NCBI GenBank assembly: GCA_014338405.1 | Contig: JTDE01000301.1 | Coordinates: 244,830-308,829 of the forward strand | Source of the DNA: Paragonimus skrjabini miyazakii | Taxonomy: Eukaryota > Platyhelminthes > Trematoda > Plagiorchiida > Troglotrematidae | DNA: 64,000 nucleotides | Direction: 5' to 3' | Shown here: in pieces, positions 27,101 to 39,555 of the stretch | How positions within the stretch are numbered: the first letter of the stretch is position 1 | Layout of the letters: every line of letters starts with the position of its first letter | Notes under the pieces: model-generated | Databases searched by the model: none | Seen by the model: the letters and a program-made list of their open reading frames with translations, nothing else | What the model was told of the DNA's origin: nothing | Translations under genes and position numbers: made by a program

Positions 27101-30100
27101 AACTACACTCAACCGTTCCGAGTAGGACTTTGCTTCGGACTTCTCATATATTGATGAAAACACAGGGAGCGTGCGGTACATAGTTCTGAACTTCACCTCT
27201 ACAGCTGTTACCACAACTTAACTGTACACACCTACTGAGTGTTAGTTTTCTTTTCATTACTTTTCATTACTTGAAAACGTATTATCAGTTCTGAGTTTTG
27301 ATAATCTACGAAGTCAGTTCGTTTATCTTTCAACGTTATTCTCACTGAGATCAGTAATACAGATATATAGAATAAGTAAAATCTCAAATACGTTTTCAAA
27401 AATCAACAATACGACTTCATGCACGTTTGTATGAATCGATTATTTTCCACATCTCCTCAAAAAAATCTTATCCTTTCACTCATACCTGCAAGTGAGCCGC
27501 GAACTAACCCGGTAAACACCCGACAAAAAAATGTAGTTAACCTTTGATATTTCTCTTGTCTTTTCCAAAATATAACCATTTCTAATCATTACTTAAGTTG
27601 CCTAAATGTAATCGGTTTGGACATGAGAAGAACGTGTAGTAAATAAACTCGTTTTCAGTGTTACACCAACAAGCTAGCTACAACACACTTATACGAGTTG
27701 ACCACGTTAAAAAACACATTACGATAGTGATGCACGATGTTCACCATCAGTGACAGAAGGATCACGTCTTTTTGAGGTCTAGATACTTAATACTAAATGG
27801 TCGATTGTACAAAATGAGGAAGACTGTTAAGGCAAAGATCACTGTCGGAAAACCCTCACAAGAACAGATAACGATGTGACGAAAATAGTTCCGGATAATT
27901 CTCTCTCGAGTCACTGCATTTACAGGGGTTTCATCAAGATGTCATCGGACAAAAGTAGAAACCAAGAATTGATCAATGTTTTGTGCAGTCCACTGTTCGG
28001 CGTTACGTAACTATTCCCCGAAATGAATTGTCTCTTCCGGCATTGCTAACGAATCGTTCGACTGACTACTGTGTCCTGTTTTGCAAACGGTTAGCCCATA
28101 TGTATTTGCAGTATTTCACCAAAGGATGAAACATCGAAAACAGGCTTGCTTGCCGAAGGCTTTTACTCTGCCGTCCTCTTCATTTTCCTTAGTGAATTGT
28201 TCGTTTCCGTCGCCTTAAATAGTTCATTGAAGGATTCAGACTTAAACATAGGAATAATCCAATAACGATGAGCACGAACTACGCGTTACTGAGGATTTCG
28301 TTCCATATGTATCGACTAATACAAGCGCTTTCCGCTTCCATCGCCAGCCGTGTAATTGCACTTATTGGCAACTTACATGGTCATCATCTCAAGTCTATAT
28401 GACTTTTGATGTATCCAAGCAGTATCCGTTAGAACACGTGCGCTGGTGACCAATATGTAGACGAAAATGCTTTGCCAATATGCCAAGTTACACAGAACAG
28501 TGAAGTAATCTACTGAGCCCATACAAAACACAGAAGGTGTAAGTATCTTATGGTGTGTAGGTACCAGCATAAATGTATTGAAGAAAAATACAACCAAGCG
28601 ATAACATCTGGAAATTAGCGTTTACGTCAGCGCTTACTTTCTCAATTGACGAACTTTCTCATTCGGCTTACAACTAAATGAATGATGATTTGTTACCGCG
28701 AATTAGGCAAACATCTGGCCAGATCATTTCAGTTTGGTTTGATATGCGGATACAATACAGGGCTTCCTTCATTGGGTTGTGCGGAGACGAAGGCAGAAAT
28801 TTTCCAATGGTTCCTCCGCAGACTCCAGTTGGTTAGGCTTTTGGTGGTTACACCGGATCGTGAAAACAATGACAACCAACAGGGTCTATGCGCTGGCGTC
28901 TATCATTAAAATGGATAGGTAAACTTTATTCAGCACCTGTGAGTGGGTTAAGCTGAGCAAGTCGACTTCTTACATATTACTACATATTCATAAGTACTGC
29001 AACCGTGACTAGGTATGGTGCTTTGTAAGTGTTTGGTAGATGAAGGTCAACGACCTGCTATATTTCTAAAATGTCAGACTATCTTATTGTCAACTAACAA
29101 GGACCGCATATGAACGGCTGATCACCGCCGTGCTGCATGCTACATCGACTGTTCTGCCCGGTTTAGTCTCATTTGGACGTGTGATGAGATCGGACTGGAA
29201 TAATTCCTTGATTGAAGAGGGTTGAACTAATCAGAATATGCGCACAGGCTGCTACAAGCGAAAATGCGATCGATCGGCGTAAATCATTCAGAAATGTCGA
29301 TCAACCGCCACACTGATTATTAATGTTCCACTACAACATTTGTTAATTTTCCAACAAACTGAGATTTTTAAGTGCATCTCAGACTACTGTTATGATTTTC
29401 TCGATTTAGCAGCTTGGTACGTGACCCAAGGTGAGTCATCAAGTGCCCGTACCACCAGAAGGTGGAGTGTGCTACTTCGTCAATATTTACCGCAACTGAG
29501 TGACAGCATACAATGCTGATCAAACTACTGCGAATGGTGTAACCGAAAGTTGGAGCATGTATTTTCAGTTCAGTTACAAGTGGATGGACAAGCTTCATGT
29601 ACGAACCCCGATTTACCGCAGTGTTAACCAGGTTAGACTGTTGCAACAGTTTTGGCAGAAGTAATTCACACGTCGTGCAGAAAGCGAACCAAGGTTATCA
29701 ACCACTCACTAAGTTGGTGTCATTCATGGTGGCCCCGGAAACGACACCGTTAATTAGCAACCAATCAACTCAAATCTATCCAGAACAAATTTGGTCGCTG
29801 TATCTTAATGATGGGTTGGTTTTTCCAGTTGATTTTCTTCCCCTAGAAGCGTTCGGCCTCTCACTTTGTCTTATATTAACTCTGGGTGAAGCTAATGAAG
29901 CACTTCGGACGTTCAACAGGCGCGTTTACTTGATGTGGCAGTGTATGATATGGAGGATGCACCTGGCATTAGTGTTAAACGGAGTCCAACGCAAAACAGT
30001 AAGACACTGGTAAAGAAAATTTGTTAATCCAGTAGAACAAATAATTACCAGTTGATAACACTTCGTGTGAAGTGTGGTTCTCAGTTGTTCCGTTTGACAC

Positions 30101-30599
30101 TGTTATGAATGACGTCAAATTCGTCATACGCATTGATGATGCCTTGGTGTTTGACGAGAAATACATTCTGGTTGTGTGGGCAGACAAAATCTAATACACA
30201 ATGAAGAACCGCAATGCACAAGAAGTGGCCCATCTGACCACTTCAAACACTGACGGATTTCTACCGTATTCCCTATTCAGATTATGTGACTTTAATATAG
30301 TTTTCACAGTACAGCATATGAAGCTCATTAGATATCTAAGATTTTCATTTGGTTGTATGCCATGTGAGCCAGAATAAATTTCCTCAGTAGTTTTCTATCA
30401 CACTTAATTTAAGTTATACTCGACAACGGCGTGATATTTAGTTTGCAGAAATTTTGTCACTAAACGCGGTAACACCATTAATCCACACGAGTTTGAACGT
30501 ATAGTAATGAGCGTAAAGACTGATGAAGTTTGATCAGTACTTGCTCTCATACGAGAAAGTGAGTTTGAATTTTTACCGGAATTCTAACTGCTGTTTTCA
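21151..30599. other. Stretch without a recognised gene
   Basis: Nine kilobases of AT-rich sequence with no recognised element or domain. One minus-strand segment (22538-22638) has good splice signals and is listed. Trivial tandem duplications occur near 24900 and 27250. Confidence 0.5.
22538..22638 (-). CDS. Candidate internal exon
   Basis: On the minus strand a strong acceptor (TTTCTAACTTTTCAG, with a branch-like CTAAC) precedes 22638, and the donor GTGAGT lies at 22532-22537. The 101-base segment is open in one frame only, reading YVMSVVTKSRGQSQT, then IVNGRIDNAQ and CSKPRIDQ; it begins with two bases completing a split codon and ends on a codon boundary. The composition is relatively GC-rich and polar, unlike the flanks. 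I do not recognise the protein. The signals are among the best in the window but still compatible with chance. Confidence 0.22.
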
Positions 30600-31400
30600 A
30601 CTTCTGACTTGGTGCCAGATTGGTCATTTCTCACAGTTATGAAGCCTGGTTTTGGACTCCGATTGGTCACGTTCTGCTGTTATTGAACCTGGACCTGCAA
30701 AGTGGTTGAATGAACATTCCCTCCAAGTGGGTCAGCCAGCTCTTCGTTCTTTATATTTCGGATAATTGATTACACTCTGTACAGCTTCAAACACCGATCT
30801 GATCTGTTCAACTTGCTCTGTGACGCTTATGTATGATGGGGTTTACATTTCCTTAAGTCATTTGTATCGCATTAGCTCGTAAATTTTATCCGGTGTAACG
30901 TGTTTGTCTGTTGAATTGGTTGTTGAATACTAGGGTTCAGAAAACTATATCGCAAGTCTGGTGTTTATCTGACTAAGGATGTTCGCGGCGCGTAGATTGG
31001 ACGTGTCAAGCTTGATCATTGTGGATAAAGATCAACGAAGCTTGATAATGTCTGCTGACGGCCAAATCATGCTTACGTATTCGTATAAAAACTGTCGTTC
31101 GGTTTGACAGAAGTGACATTTTTGCAGTCGATGCATTTGGTTTCGCATAGAACGTTTCTTTTATCAGTGAGTTAGAATAGCTTCTTGGGTTTTCAGAATA
31201 TTCTCCGTAGTGTAGCGGTTGGTGTTTCTGTCAGTGTGATATCTTTTGTTTGCAAAGATAGTGCTGTCATTTCTAATGCTCTTTCACTGTACGGTCGGAC
31301 AGTTCGGTTTGTTTGTGATTACTCGGGATGTAGTTCTCCTGTCCTCTGTAACAAACTCTGTCTGACGAAGTCTCGTGGATACCGGTTGCGAAGAAATGCC
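30600..31400 (+). repeat. R1 interspersed repeat, copy 2
   Basis: Same order of landmarks as copy 1 (TTGGTC blocks, ATTGATTA, GTTCAACTTG, CGCATTAGCTCGTAAAT, GTTGAATACTA, GGTGTTT at 30960, a GGACGTGTCAAG block). It ends with CTGACGA at 31362-31368 followed by AGTCTCGTGGATACCGGTTG and a degraded GCGAAG-AAATG, resembling CUGANGA, stem II and GAAAC of a hammerhead. A 75-codon ORF at 31185-31412 overlaps it and is probably not a gene. The class is uncertain; the homologous core at nearly the same distance in both copies argues that it is part of the element. Confidence 0.55.
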
Positions 31401-32444
31401 AAATACATGTAACTTTTCGGAGCTGCGCTATACTGTAGTGTGCTTCAACTCTTATAAGCAGTCTTTTGAACGCGAGCTTTTTGACAGGCTAGTTGGTTGT
31501 TAGAAGAACTGAAAAAGTTATCCGCATGTATTGCTTCACTGTGAACGTAAGTCTTCAGTGTTCCACCAGGTTTGCGACTGATAAGTACGTTGGTAGTCTG
31601 TTAGCTTTTTTCATTTTCATGTTAAACCTAATATCGTTGGAAATGCTGCTGAGTAGCCCGCGAGTCTTTTAACACAGATTCATTAATGGTTACGAACGTA
31701 TCCTCGCCATACACAATCCTCAGTTCCGAATTGTTATTGGACGGTGACATTTGAGCTACCACCTGCCCGACATCTTCATTGATGAATCCGTATACCAGCG
31801 AATCCAATGAAGCATTTTTCAAGTTGTCAGTAAATCTAATCTGTGAAATAGAATTATGTTGATAAATATAATTCCTGTAGCTTTTGCAATGATTAGCTAT
31901 CTATCGTAAGGTCGATTGAAGTGACGAGCGCTGTGACTTGAAACGAAAAAATTGCCCCGTTCTCTTCTATCCTGATATTTCTCAGTTCTCCTAGGAATCG
32001 TTGATCAACGTTGTTGGCATGTTCAGGGTCGTCTATAACATATCTCAGTTGCATAGATTGTTGATTATCCTATATTTGCGTTGATGTTCCTGGTAGGGAC
32101 ACTAGTGATCGTGATGTGATACCACTCTTTTGTATTCATGAGAGCCCGCAGAATTCTGCAGCGGTTACATTATCCGGCTACATTTTTCAACACGTTCGCT
32201 TGCTTATATTATAAGTATCCAACCGAAATAGAAAACGGATGCTACATATGTCTAAGACAGATGCTAAAATTCGGTTACAAAAATACAACTTAGCAAACAA
32301 TACTTGCATTCTGTATTCGATCACCAGCCTAAGTACAACACGATGAATAAGAAATCAGTAACCAGGGTGAGTGAAAAAATCGGCCGGTAGGTTTTACGGA
32401 CTACGTATATGCCAAAAGTTACATATCATTTTTCCAAACTGTGA
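31401..32444. other. Stretch without a recognised gene
   Basis: AT-rich sequence between R1 copy 2 and a PLE remnant. A 39-base open segment at 32328-32366 has an acceptor-like tract and a GTGAGT donor, but is too short to support. Nothing else was recognised. Confidence 0.5.
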
Positions 32445-33010
32445 ACTCGCTTGACTGTAGGCCAGGGGAGATCGAGGCTCCGCACGAACTTATTTTGAGC
32501 GTACAGGTCGAAGTTGAGCATTCGGTTAATGATGGCTCCGACAACAGTAAACACATGAAAGCCTACTATTTTAGGTCGATCTCTTGGCACTCGGTAGACA
32601 ACGGGAAAAGCATGTTTTTTACCGACAGAATGATTAGAACTAGTCGGTTAAACAATAATCCCGTTTGAAACCGTCCTAGTTACACTATTGTTCAGCCACG
32701 CAGAATGATGTCCAAGCACTGTATCATGCAGCCGTCTTTTATTACGACCAATGTATGGTGCTCAAAACGAGCAAACAAACGAGTGCACACAACAGCTGAT
32801 TGTAAAACATGGGAATATGTCACTGAGTTTTGACGTGATAACGGATGTTGAACGGAAACCGACGCAGGAATAAGCAATAGGGTAAGTTGCTTCAACGGAC
32901 AATTGAACTTTCTTGCGATAACTCCGGCCATAGCGTCTTCCTTGGAATACAAATAATATCAAAAAGTCGTGGTAAACAGGAGCGAAAACAAATAATTGAT
33001 GACGGTTAGC
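32445..33010 (-). mobile_element. PLE D, GIY-YIG endonuclease remnant of a second PLE lineage
   Basis: The minus strand encodes, in order, AMAGVIARKFN, then TYPIAYSCVGF in another frame, SCCVHSFVCSF, APYIGRNKRRLHD (YIGR at about 32741-32755), LGHHSAWLNN, FPVVYRVPRDRPK and finally NKFVRSLDLPWP (ending near 32459). This is the usual order of a Penelope-like linker and EN domain. The YIG-x-R core is present but is preceded by an in-frame TGA, and at least two frameshifts occur, so it is a pseudogene. The HHSAWL and LDLPWP signatures differ from the EHIPKWL and IGLPWS of PLE A and PLE B, so it is a separate lineage. RT is absent. Copy E3 lies about 230 bases upstream on the same strand. Confidence 0.8.
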
Positions 33011-33239
33011 CGAGGCAGGTTGAGGCAGCAATATCAAACCAGGTGTTAATAGTACAAGCAACAATGTGAAGAAAGAATGGCATTATTTACTGCAGTCATT
33101 CGGCCATTGAAAACAGCTGTTAAGCAGACTGTTCAACACTGGTGTAGTTACTGGTCAGTAGCAAGGAGTGTGGTTGATATAAATGGGACAGTAGTCACAA
33201 GTCTTCTAAGTCGTCCTAGTTAGATAGACGTTCTATCCA

Positions 33240-33650
33240 GTGTTTTGAAAAAGCACCACACTCGAGTTTCCCTTTTGTCACAGCAAGTCAGTAATGCATG
33301 TCTTTGCCATGATTGGAAACAGAACTGTGGCCACGCTTTCATAAGGTGACCGTGTTGACTACTGCGCCACTGACCTCATATTAGGCATGACTGAATCACT
33401 TCATATGAACGCTCAACCACATTTGCTTATGAATGATGCCACGATCGCCCGACTATTTTGAACTGAAACATGACAACTTCCCAATTAACTCAACTAGATG
33501 ACACCATGCATAGAACTTCTCTCCAAAATGAAATGAAAGAAATCTTGTTATCGAAAGATAATCGGATTTTTGGTGAGTAGTTTACAATTTGGATGATACA
33601 ACTGTCGCATTCCCGTAGATATTTCAGTCAAGCCCTTTTGGAAATAGGGG
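33240..33650 (-). mobile_element. E-family repeat, copy E3, with an extra tail fragment
   Basis: The minus strand reads, from 33540 down to 33240, body, tRNA-like A box (TGGCGCAGTAG, around 33360), a weak B box, then a hammerhead. The hammerhead has stem I strand GCATTA (33292-33297), CTGACTTG (33284-33291), GAAAC (33266-33270), TCGA, GTG and the returning strand TGGTGC. The two stem I strands pair at all six positions through G-U wobbles. The core differs from CUGANGA at two bases and the cleavage triplet is GTG, so it should be inactive. Upstream on the same strand, 33570-33650 matches the 3' tail of E4, which places the tail of one unit just before the body of the next. Confidence 0.78.
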
Positions 33651-36600
33651 GTGCATTCAAGTATTACAGTTGTTAAACATCGCCAATAATGCACATCTTC
33701 GAAACAACAGAGATTAGAATTCTGTCACGAGTCAGTGGTCAATTTGCAGCGGTCCTTCATAAAATTTTTGTCTGGATGGACTCGGTCCCACGTATTTCTA
33801 TAACCACCATACGACGTAGAGTGAATCATCGCTCATTATGAAAACTCATTCCACCTGTGGGACTACCCAATCGTCTGGGTACCGAACCAAATACCTCTCT
33901 GTTCCCAGATAGTATGTGTAGATAGCTCCATGTTAACCACTTCATTTCTGACAAATGTTTCAGTGTAAAATGATATGCTCTAATTCGATTTATGGCTTCC
34001 ATTTACAATAACCAAGCAAAAACCCGCAAACATATTTTGTGACTATTTATTGATTTATTTATTGAAGTTTAGTAACATGTATGGTGATGTTAGGATTGCT
34101 GACTGACGATTGAACGTAATTAACGTTTCAGTTCGAATGACACTTCAACGGTCTTGTGTTGATTACCACTAAGCGTGCAGCGTTGACAACTAGTCTGTTT
34201 GACATTCGTTTAATGCTACTTCACGAATAGTTTGTTAAAGCTTGCTCCTCAAATAAACCACCATTTTTTACTGACATCGACTACAACAAGCCTACAACGC
34301 CCGTCTATTGAACATATAAACTACAACGGCACAACTAATGTGTAGCAATTCATGTCCAAGCAGACTAGCCGTTAAGTTCATCAAAATGCACGGGGTTAAT
34401 TTATGTATGACATGTGTTTGTATTGTTTTCAGTCACCTTTTCAGTTTTTCGCAAGAATTGGTTATAAGTATGCGTAACTGAGCAAATTTTTCTAACTCCT
34501 GGTAGTTCACATTGTATTAAGGTTGAAAATATTCTCGTAATTATTTGTCTGTTACTCAAGAAACAGTGGACAAGGAAGACGTTGTTATGACAACGCTCAA
34601 GGGTGGTCTTAATCCCTAAACTACGCTAATAGGTAACCTATTAATAAACACAGATAGGTAGGTCCAGCAAATAGTGTGAGATGAATAATTGCTGATAAGT
34701 TGGACTCAGTGGGGAGTAAAACGTGACTACTACAAACATAAAACATGACGTGGTGAATCCATGAAAAGCAATAATCATCGAAAGTATACCAAGGCAAAGA
34801 CAACTTAAGTAATGTATTGCGGATACCCAAATTTCGAGTGTTTAACTGCCACACATATTCGCCCAACCGTATACAAACAGGTGTATCGCAGTTTATGTGT
34901 AGGCCGTGCATTCTGTGGAAAGTCTGTTGCTCAAGAAAGCTTTAAAGTGTGGGCGAAACTTTATACTGACTGTGTGCACGCTGTCATTTGCACTGTTGCA
35001 GTATCGATTGCCATTTGTTAGAAACCGGTTCACTGTTGGATTGCTACAACGCTTCTGGTTAGAAGAGCCTTTCTATCTGTTTCCTAGGTTACGTTTTAGG
35101 GTTACTTCCTACCTAAATTGTTTTATAAACGAGCAGACCACTAAAATGCAAACATGAACACAGTTATATAATGTCTTTTGTTTTAGAACGACTAGTGGCT
35201 CGACAGGCCAACAATGGATTTTCATCTGGTACATGAACCACCGTGACACCAAAAAAGTGAAATGCATTATATCTTTTTGTCTAAACGTCGGTGACAACCG
35301 TCGGAGAATGCCTCATTCTCGATTAATGCCATAACTTTGCTAATGAAGTTTACATACAACTTCTAAAACAGTCGTGCCCACTTGGTGGAAATGTAGCCTA
35401 TTTCTTTCAGTAATGCATTGCAGGTTAAAACACACCTTGTTCATTGCACACGGTATTCATGTTGAGTTTTCGTAATCAATTCTGTCGTTTGTCAACCACG
35501 GCATATAATTTCTGAAATACTTTAAAAGATAGGTGAAAATGTCAGGTACTTCAGTCCCAAGGTCACAATAATCTGTGTGATGATACCCACTAAACGTTTC
35601 GAGAGTGTTAATGATGACTTTAACTCTTTGGAGGCTCCGCAAAGTATCTGTTTTTCCAGCGCCACCATATTCCTTTATGCTAGATGTTCTACTTGAATTC
35701 TATAGCACAGTCTCGTAGAAATAGTAAAACTCAGGTTAGTTTCTGACAAATCAAAAATTGGGCTCCAAAATTACCTACTTTTCAGTTTCTGTATTCACGT
35801 TTGTATTATTTTATTGTGATGTATTATGGGAATGAGGATAATCAATCGGATAAAATGAGAACGCGAATGACGCTAGCGGGATTATAAATGATTTATTCAT
35901 TGTGGACATTGTGCCTAGTTTACTAGCAATTTTTCATTCCGAACCTGTAGAGTGCATAGAGTAAATATAATGAAGAACATGCCGCATACATATTAAATTT
36001 ATCTGGAGTATTAAGATAGATAAAATTTACTGCATACGAACAGTCACTGCTGCATAACTTGGAATATATTAGAGTGACAGACATAACATTTGTATATGTA
36101 CGAAAGATTATTTACAGACACTAACAACACAGTAGGTATCAGATTACTCGCAGGATAACTTAGTAACGCCCATCTTGAGTACACTGGACTGGTGTGTTCG
36201 GTAAGGAGTGTGGTGATAAACGGCCTGCTGTTTGAGGGGAGAAGCGAATCAAACTTAGCGAGAACTGTGACAAGCAATTGTCCTTGGAAGTGGTCGCCCT
36301 GGGATTCTAAATTCTTGCGGTACATCCGACGGACTGAACGTAAGTGGTTTTCCCGGCACTGTGGTTCTTCTTTGAATGATAACATTATAAAAAGGCTCAT
36401 TTTGGTCGTAGACGCGTATCAGCTTTATAGATACATACGAACAAGTGAAATGCTAAGTCACGCACACACATTAGTTATGACACTACCTACACTAGTTAAT
36501 TATGTGCTACCAAAACTGCCAGTGACCCATTATAACGAACTTTTTGTCATGTAAGTGGGTCACGGCTTGTTGGCCTTGACCAAAGTAACAAAGTTATCGG

Positions 36601-39189
36601 AACATGTGTCCAACCAAAAAGATCCAGCCGTCCGGGAATGCTTACAAACTAAAACTTTATTTTCGTGTGCGAGTGGGAAGAATGGAGTGCAGTCGTATGA
36701 ACTACAATTTGGTAGCTTCAAATCCATCACTAGCTTGAACGTGGCGTCGGTGGATTCCAGCTTAACGTACTTAAAAATCGTGTTCGGGAAGTCAGTCTGC
36801 TGGAGGATTTGGTATATTCCATACGAGACAGGGTATTGATGGATGAGTCCAAAAATGACCTGATCTTCCGGCTTGACTATGTAGATCGACAGGTTAGGCA
36901 CCTGTTGCTGCAACCGGTTTGAACCTGACCAAAGTACAGACTTTCCGTAATTGCGTTCCATCTAAATGAAGCCGGAGTGTTTTAACTAACTCCTGACTGT
37001 CTGATTTTCGTACGCTTGTTCATATTAGAGTCTTTATGGACGTGGATTAACTGAACTGTTGACATTTTCAAATCAGACCTACATTTTGCCGATCAACTGT
37101 TCATGTCAGCAAATGTGTCGCCTAAGGATGTCTTACCGGACTAATGAAGAGTTCAGTTAATCCCGAAGACGCTTTCGGAGAAATCAGAAAGATCAAATCG
37201 CCAAGCATAGGCTGAAGCACTTGCTTTAAAGACAGTTATCAAAAGCAGACAGCTAAAATACCGTTGACCGATAGTTGTGCCATCATAAAGTTGGGCAGGC
37301 AAGTATTTCGTTTTCAAATACATCTATGTATTTTTTTACCTTACAATCAACACTCTCACGAAATATCGACCAGTGAGGGGACGCCCAGTTCCACGAATAC
37401 CGGCGCATACTCCATAAAAGAACTCTCGAGGGCGTTGTCATATATTTTGGAGGAACACTGCTACCAAGCCCTCAATGCATCCATGGCGAATCTTTAACTT
37501 ATGTCATGTGATTGCGTTTATTTTCAGTCAGATGACCTATGTTTTACTTGTTTTACTAAAATGTATGAATACTGTTTTCAAAAGGCTATTTTGGGTGGCA
37601 TGCTACTTATCACAATCGTCATATTAGCCTGTGAATTCACAATGTGTTTCTGAATATGTGATCACGCTAAAAGAAATGCTTTCCCCCTTTCTTTCACTGC
37701 TGCGTATCACTACTTTCAACCCTCATTATTGCTTTCTTTCCCCCTCGGAATACGTGGTCCACAAATTCCCCCTTTTTGATGTCAACCATGAAGGGTCTGA
37801 CACGTTCGTCCAGAGAAATAGATAATTAACACTTGTCTACAATAAACGTTAGCAGTCCATGCCTGCTGTGAAGCAGATGCCTCATTTGTAAGCCCTCCCA
37901 TCTTACTTCTTAAGGTCAGCACTGGAAGTTGGTATTTTGGGACAACTGCCGTTGATTATGCCTAAGCGGTTTGTGTCAGCCTATGGGAACATGTGTCCTT
38001 CGGCCTCAGTCTTTGACAGGCTAATCCGGACAAACACGCAGCGTGGAAAAATGTCACTGTGTTCCGCAATTATTCAAATTCACGTTGTTGATAAATTTCA
38101 CTCGGCAGTTACTTTGTAATAAACAAAACAGAATTTCCACATATAATGTTGAAAAACCTTTCAGAATCTTTGATAAGAAACGAATAAATCTCAGTTTACT
38201 TTTATTAAAAGCAGAAATTGGAAAATTTGACTTGGAAACAGATCAGCAGTTCACAAACAAATATGAGCTAGTTTTCTGCGTGTAGTAGTGTGTTGTCTAT
38301 AATAGACTACAGTATAGTTATGTGAGTATGTTGTCACATAATAATTTGTCCAAATATATTGTCACTAGCCTCATCAACAGAGTAATCTTTGAGTGTTTCC
38401 TACCGATATCCAGCCTGTAGACGGATGCAGTCACCTAAATAACGGTTACCTGATTGGATGTATCCTGAGCGGCACAGAAGTCATTTAATTGTGTGGGTAC
38501 AAAATGATACATTTCAAATAGAGAGTAAATGTGAGTGTGCGAAGTTATATAACGAATTGATATGAATAATGCTTTGACGACTAATTACTCATGATGAAGA
38601 GCACTGTTCCCAGAAGTGTTTCCGCAAACTGTTCAACTAAAAATTATTTTTGCAACTTGCAGCCAGACACTTGCTTATTTTTGCTGCAGCCGCAAAAATT
38701 ACTAGAAAAACACTGTTAAGAACTTGCCACGTAAAGGGACAGTTTGCATGGAAAAAAATGAAGCATCCAAATAACACGACTGGTTCGTGTGTTAATCATC
38801 GGTCAGCTTATCAGGTAAATGAAGAAGTAACCGAGTTCTATTGTCGTTCACTATAACGCGTAACAAAACAACGCTGTAAAATAACACTCTCAAATGCCGC
38901 AGTTGGTTTGAATCCGTCTTGTATTATTTTACACGTCATTCATTTAACTGTTACAACCACAAAACGTATAATCAATAACTGTTCAGATAGACTTTGCGAA
39001 ATGAACTGACGATTACGACAGACAAAACTAACCATCTGGTCTGTATATTTTGTGACATTACAACAGAATCATCAAAAATGTTAATAATGCTGACTGTTCA
39101 CAAATAAAATATTTGGCTTACGTTGATCAAAAAATTTACTTACGGTTGAGCAGAACTTTTTCATTCTTGAATACATTCAGCGCAGTCTC
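33651..39189. other. Stretch without a recognised gene
   Basis: AT-rich sequence. Overlapping sense and antisense ORFs of 94-133 codons occur at 36044-36961 but have no recognisable domain. One candidate exon (38690-38814) is listed. Confidence 0.5.
38690..38814 (+). CDS. Candidate internal exon, 125 bases
   Basis: The acceptor CTTGCTTATTTTTGCTGCAG ends at 38689 and is the strongest polypyrimidine acceptor seen in the window. The donor CAG|GTAAAT follows at 38815. The segment begins with two bases completing a split codon and stays open for 41 codons (AKITRKTLLRTCHVKGQ, then FAWKKMKHPNN, ending in NHRSAYQ). The product would be basic and soluble. No family is recognised. Its start phase would fit an exon ending with one base, such as one reading of 18145-18199, but that link is speculation. 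Confidence 0.22.
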
Positions 39190-39330
39190 TTTCAAGAAGG
39201 AACACGAGATTCGACTTTTCCATCGGCTGGATCTCGCTATTCGGTCATTGTGACGGCGACCTCCCATTAGGCAAAACGGAATTCTCATATGTAAACTTCA
39301 CACAATAGTTGCTTGTGAATACCGTATGGT
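39190..39330 (-). mobile_element. E-family repeat, deleted copy E5
   Basis: The block CTCCCATTAGGCAAAACGGA and the following ATTCTCATATG align with E1 (ACTAGGCACTACCGAATTATCATATATG) and E3. The block TTCAAGAAGGAACACGAG then ATTCGACTTTTCC aligns with the hammerhead 3' strand of E4 (TTCGAAAAGAAGCACTAGAC). In between, the B box and part of the hammerhead seem to be deleted, so the tRNA-like A box region runs almost directly into the ribozyme remnant. It is diverged and short, but the order and strand are right. Confidence 0.6.
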
Positions 39331-39555
39331 TTACTTTAAGGCCTTGAAGGGTGATGCAACTGCTTCATTAAATTCATTTTATAACCATCAGGGTTAAATG
39401 TTCCTTTTGAAAAATAGGTAGTCTAAGGTTGTGAATAATGAAACGTTTTTGTCAACCAGGCCCCTGTCGCATATTAGTCACCAAAACAATAATGTTCTCA
39501 AGTGTTTAAGGTCAGTTCGACTTTATGAGGTGACTTCATACATCTTTGACACCCT

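Noticed and set aside
29597..30013. Plus-strand ORF of 138 codons
   Set aside because: No recognisable motif or supporting signals; length expected by chance in this amount of AT-rich DNA.
36044..36961. Overlapping ORFs of 94-133 codons on both strands
   Set aside because: Lengths are near the chance expectation, sense and antisense are equally open, and no domain is recognised.
39144..39267. Minus-strand ATG with 41 open codons followed by GTAAGT, like an initial exon
   Set aside because: The same bases align with the E-family repeat (copy E5), so the open frame is best explained as decayed element sequence.
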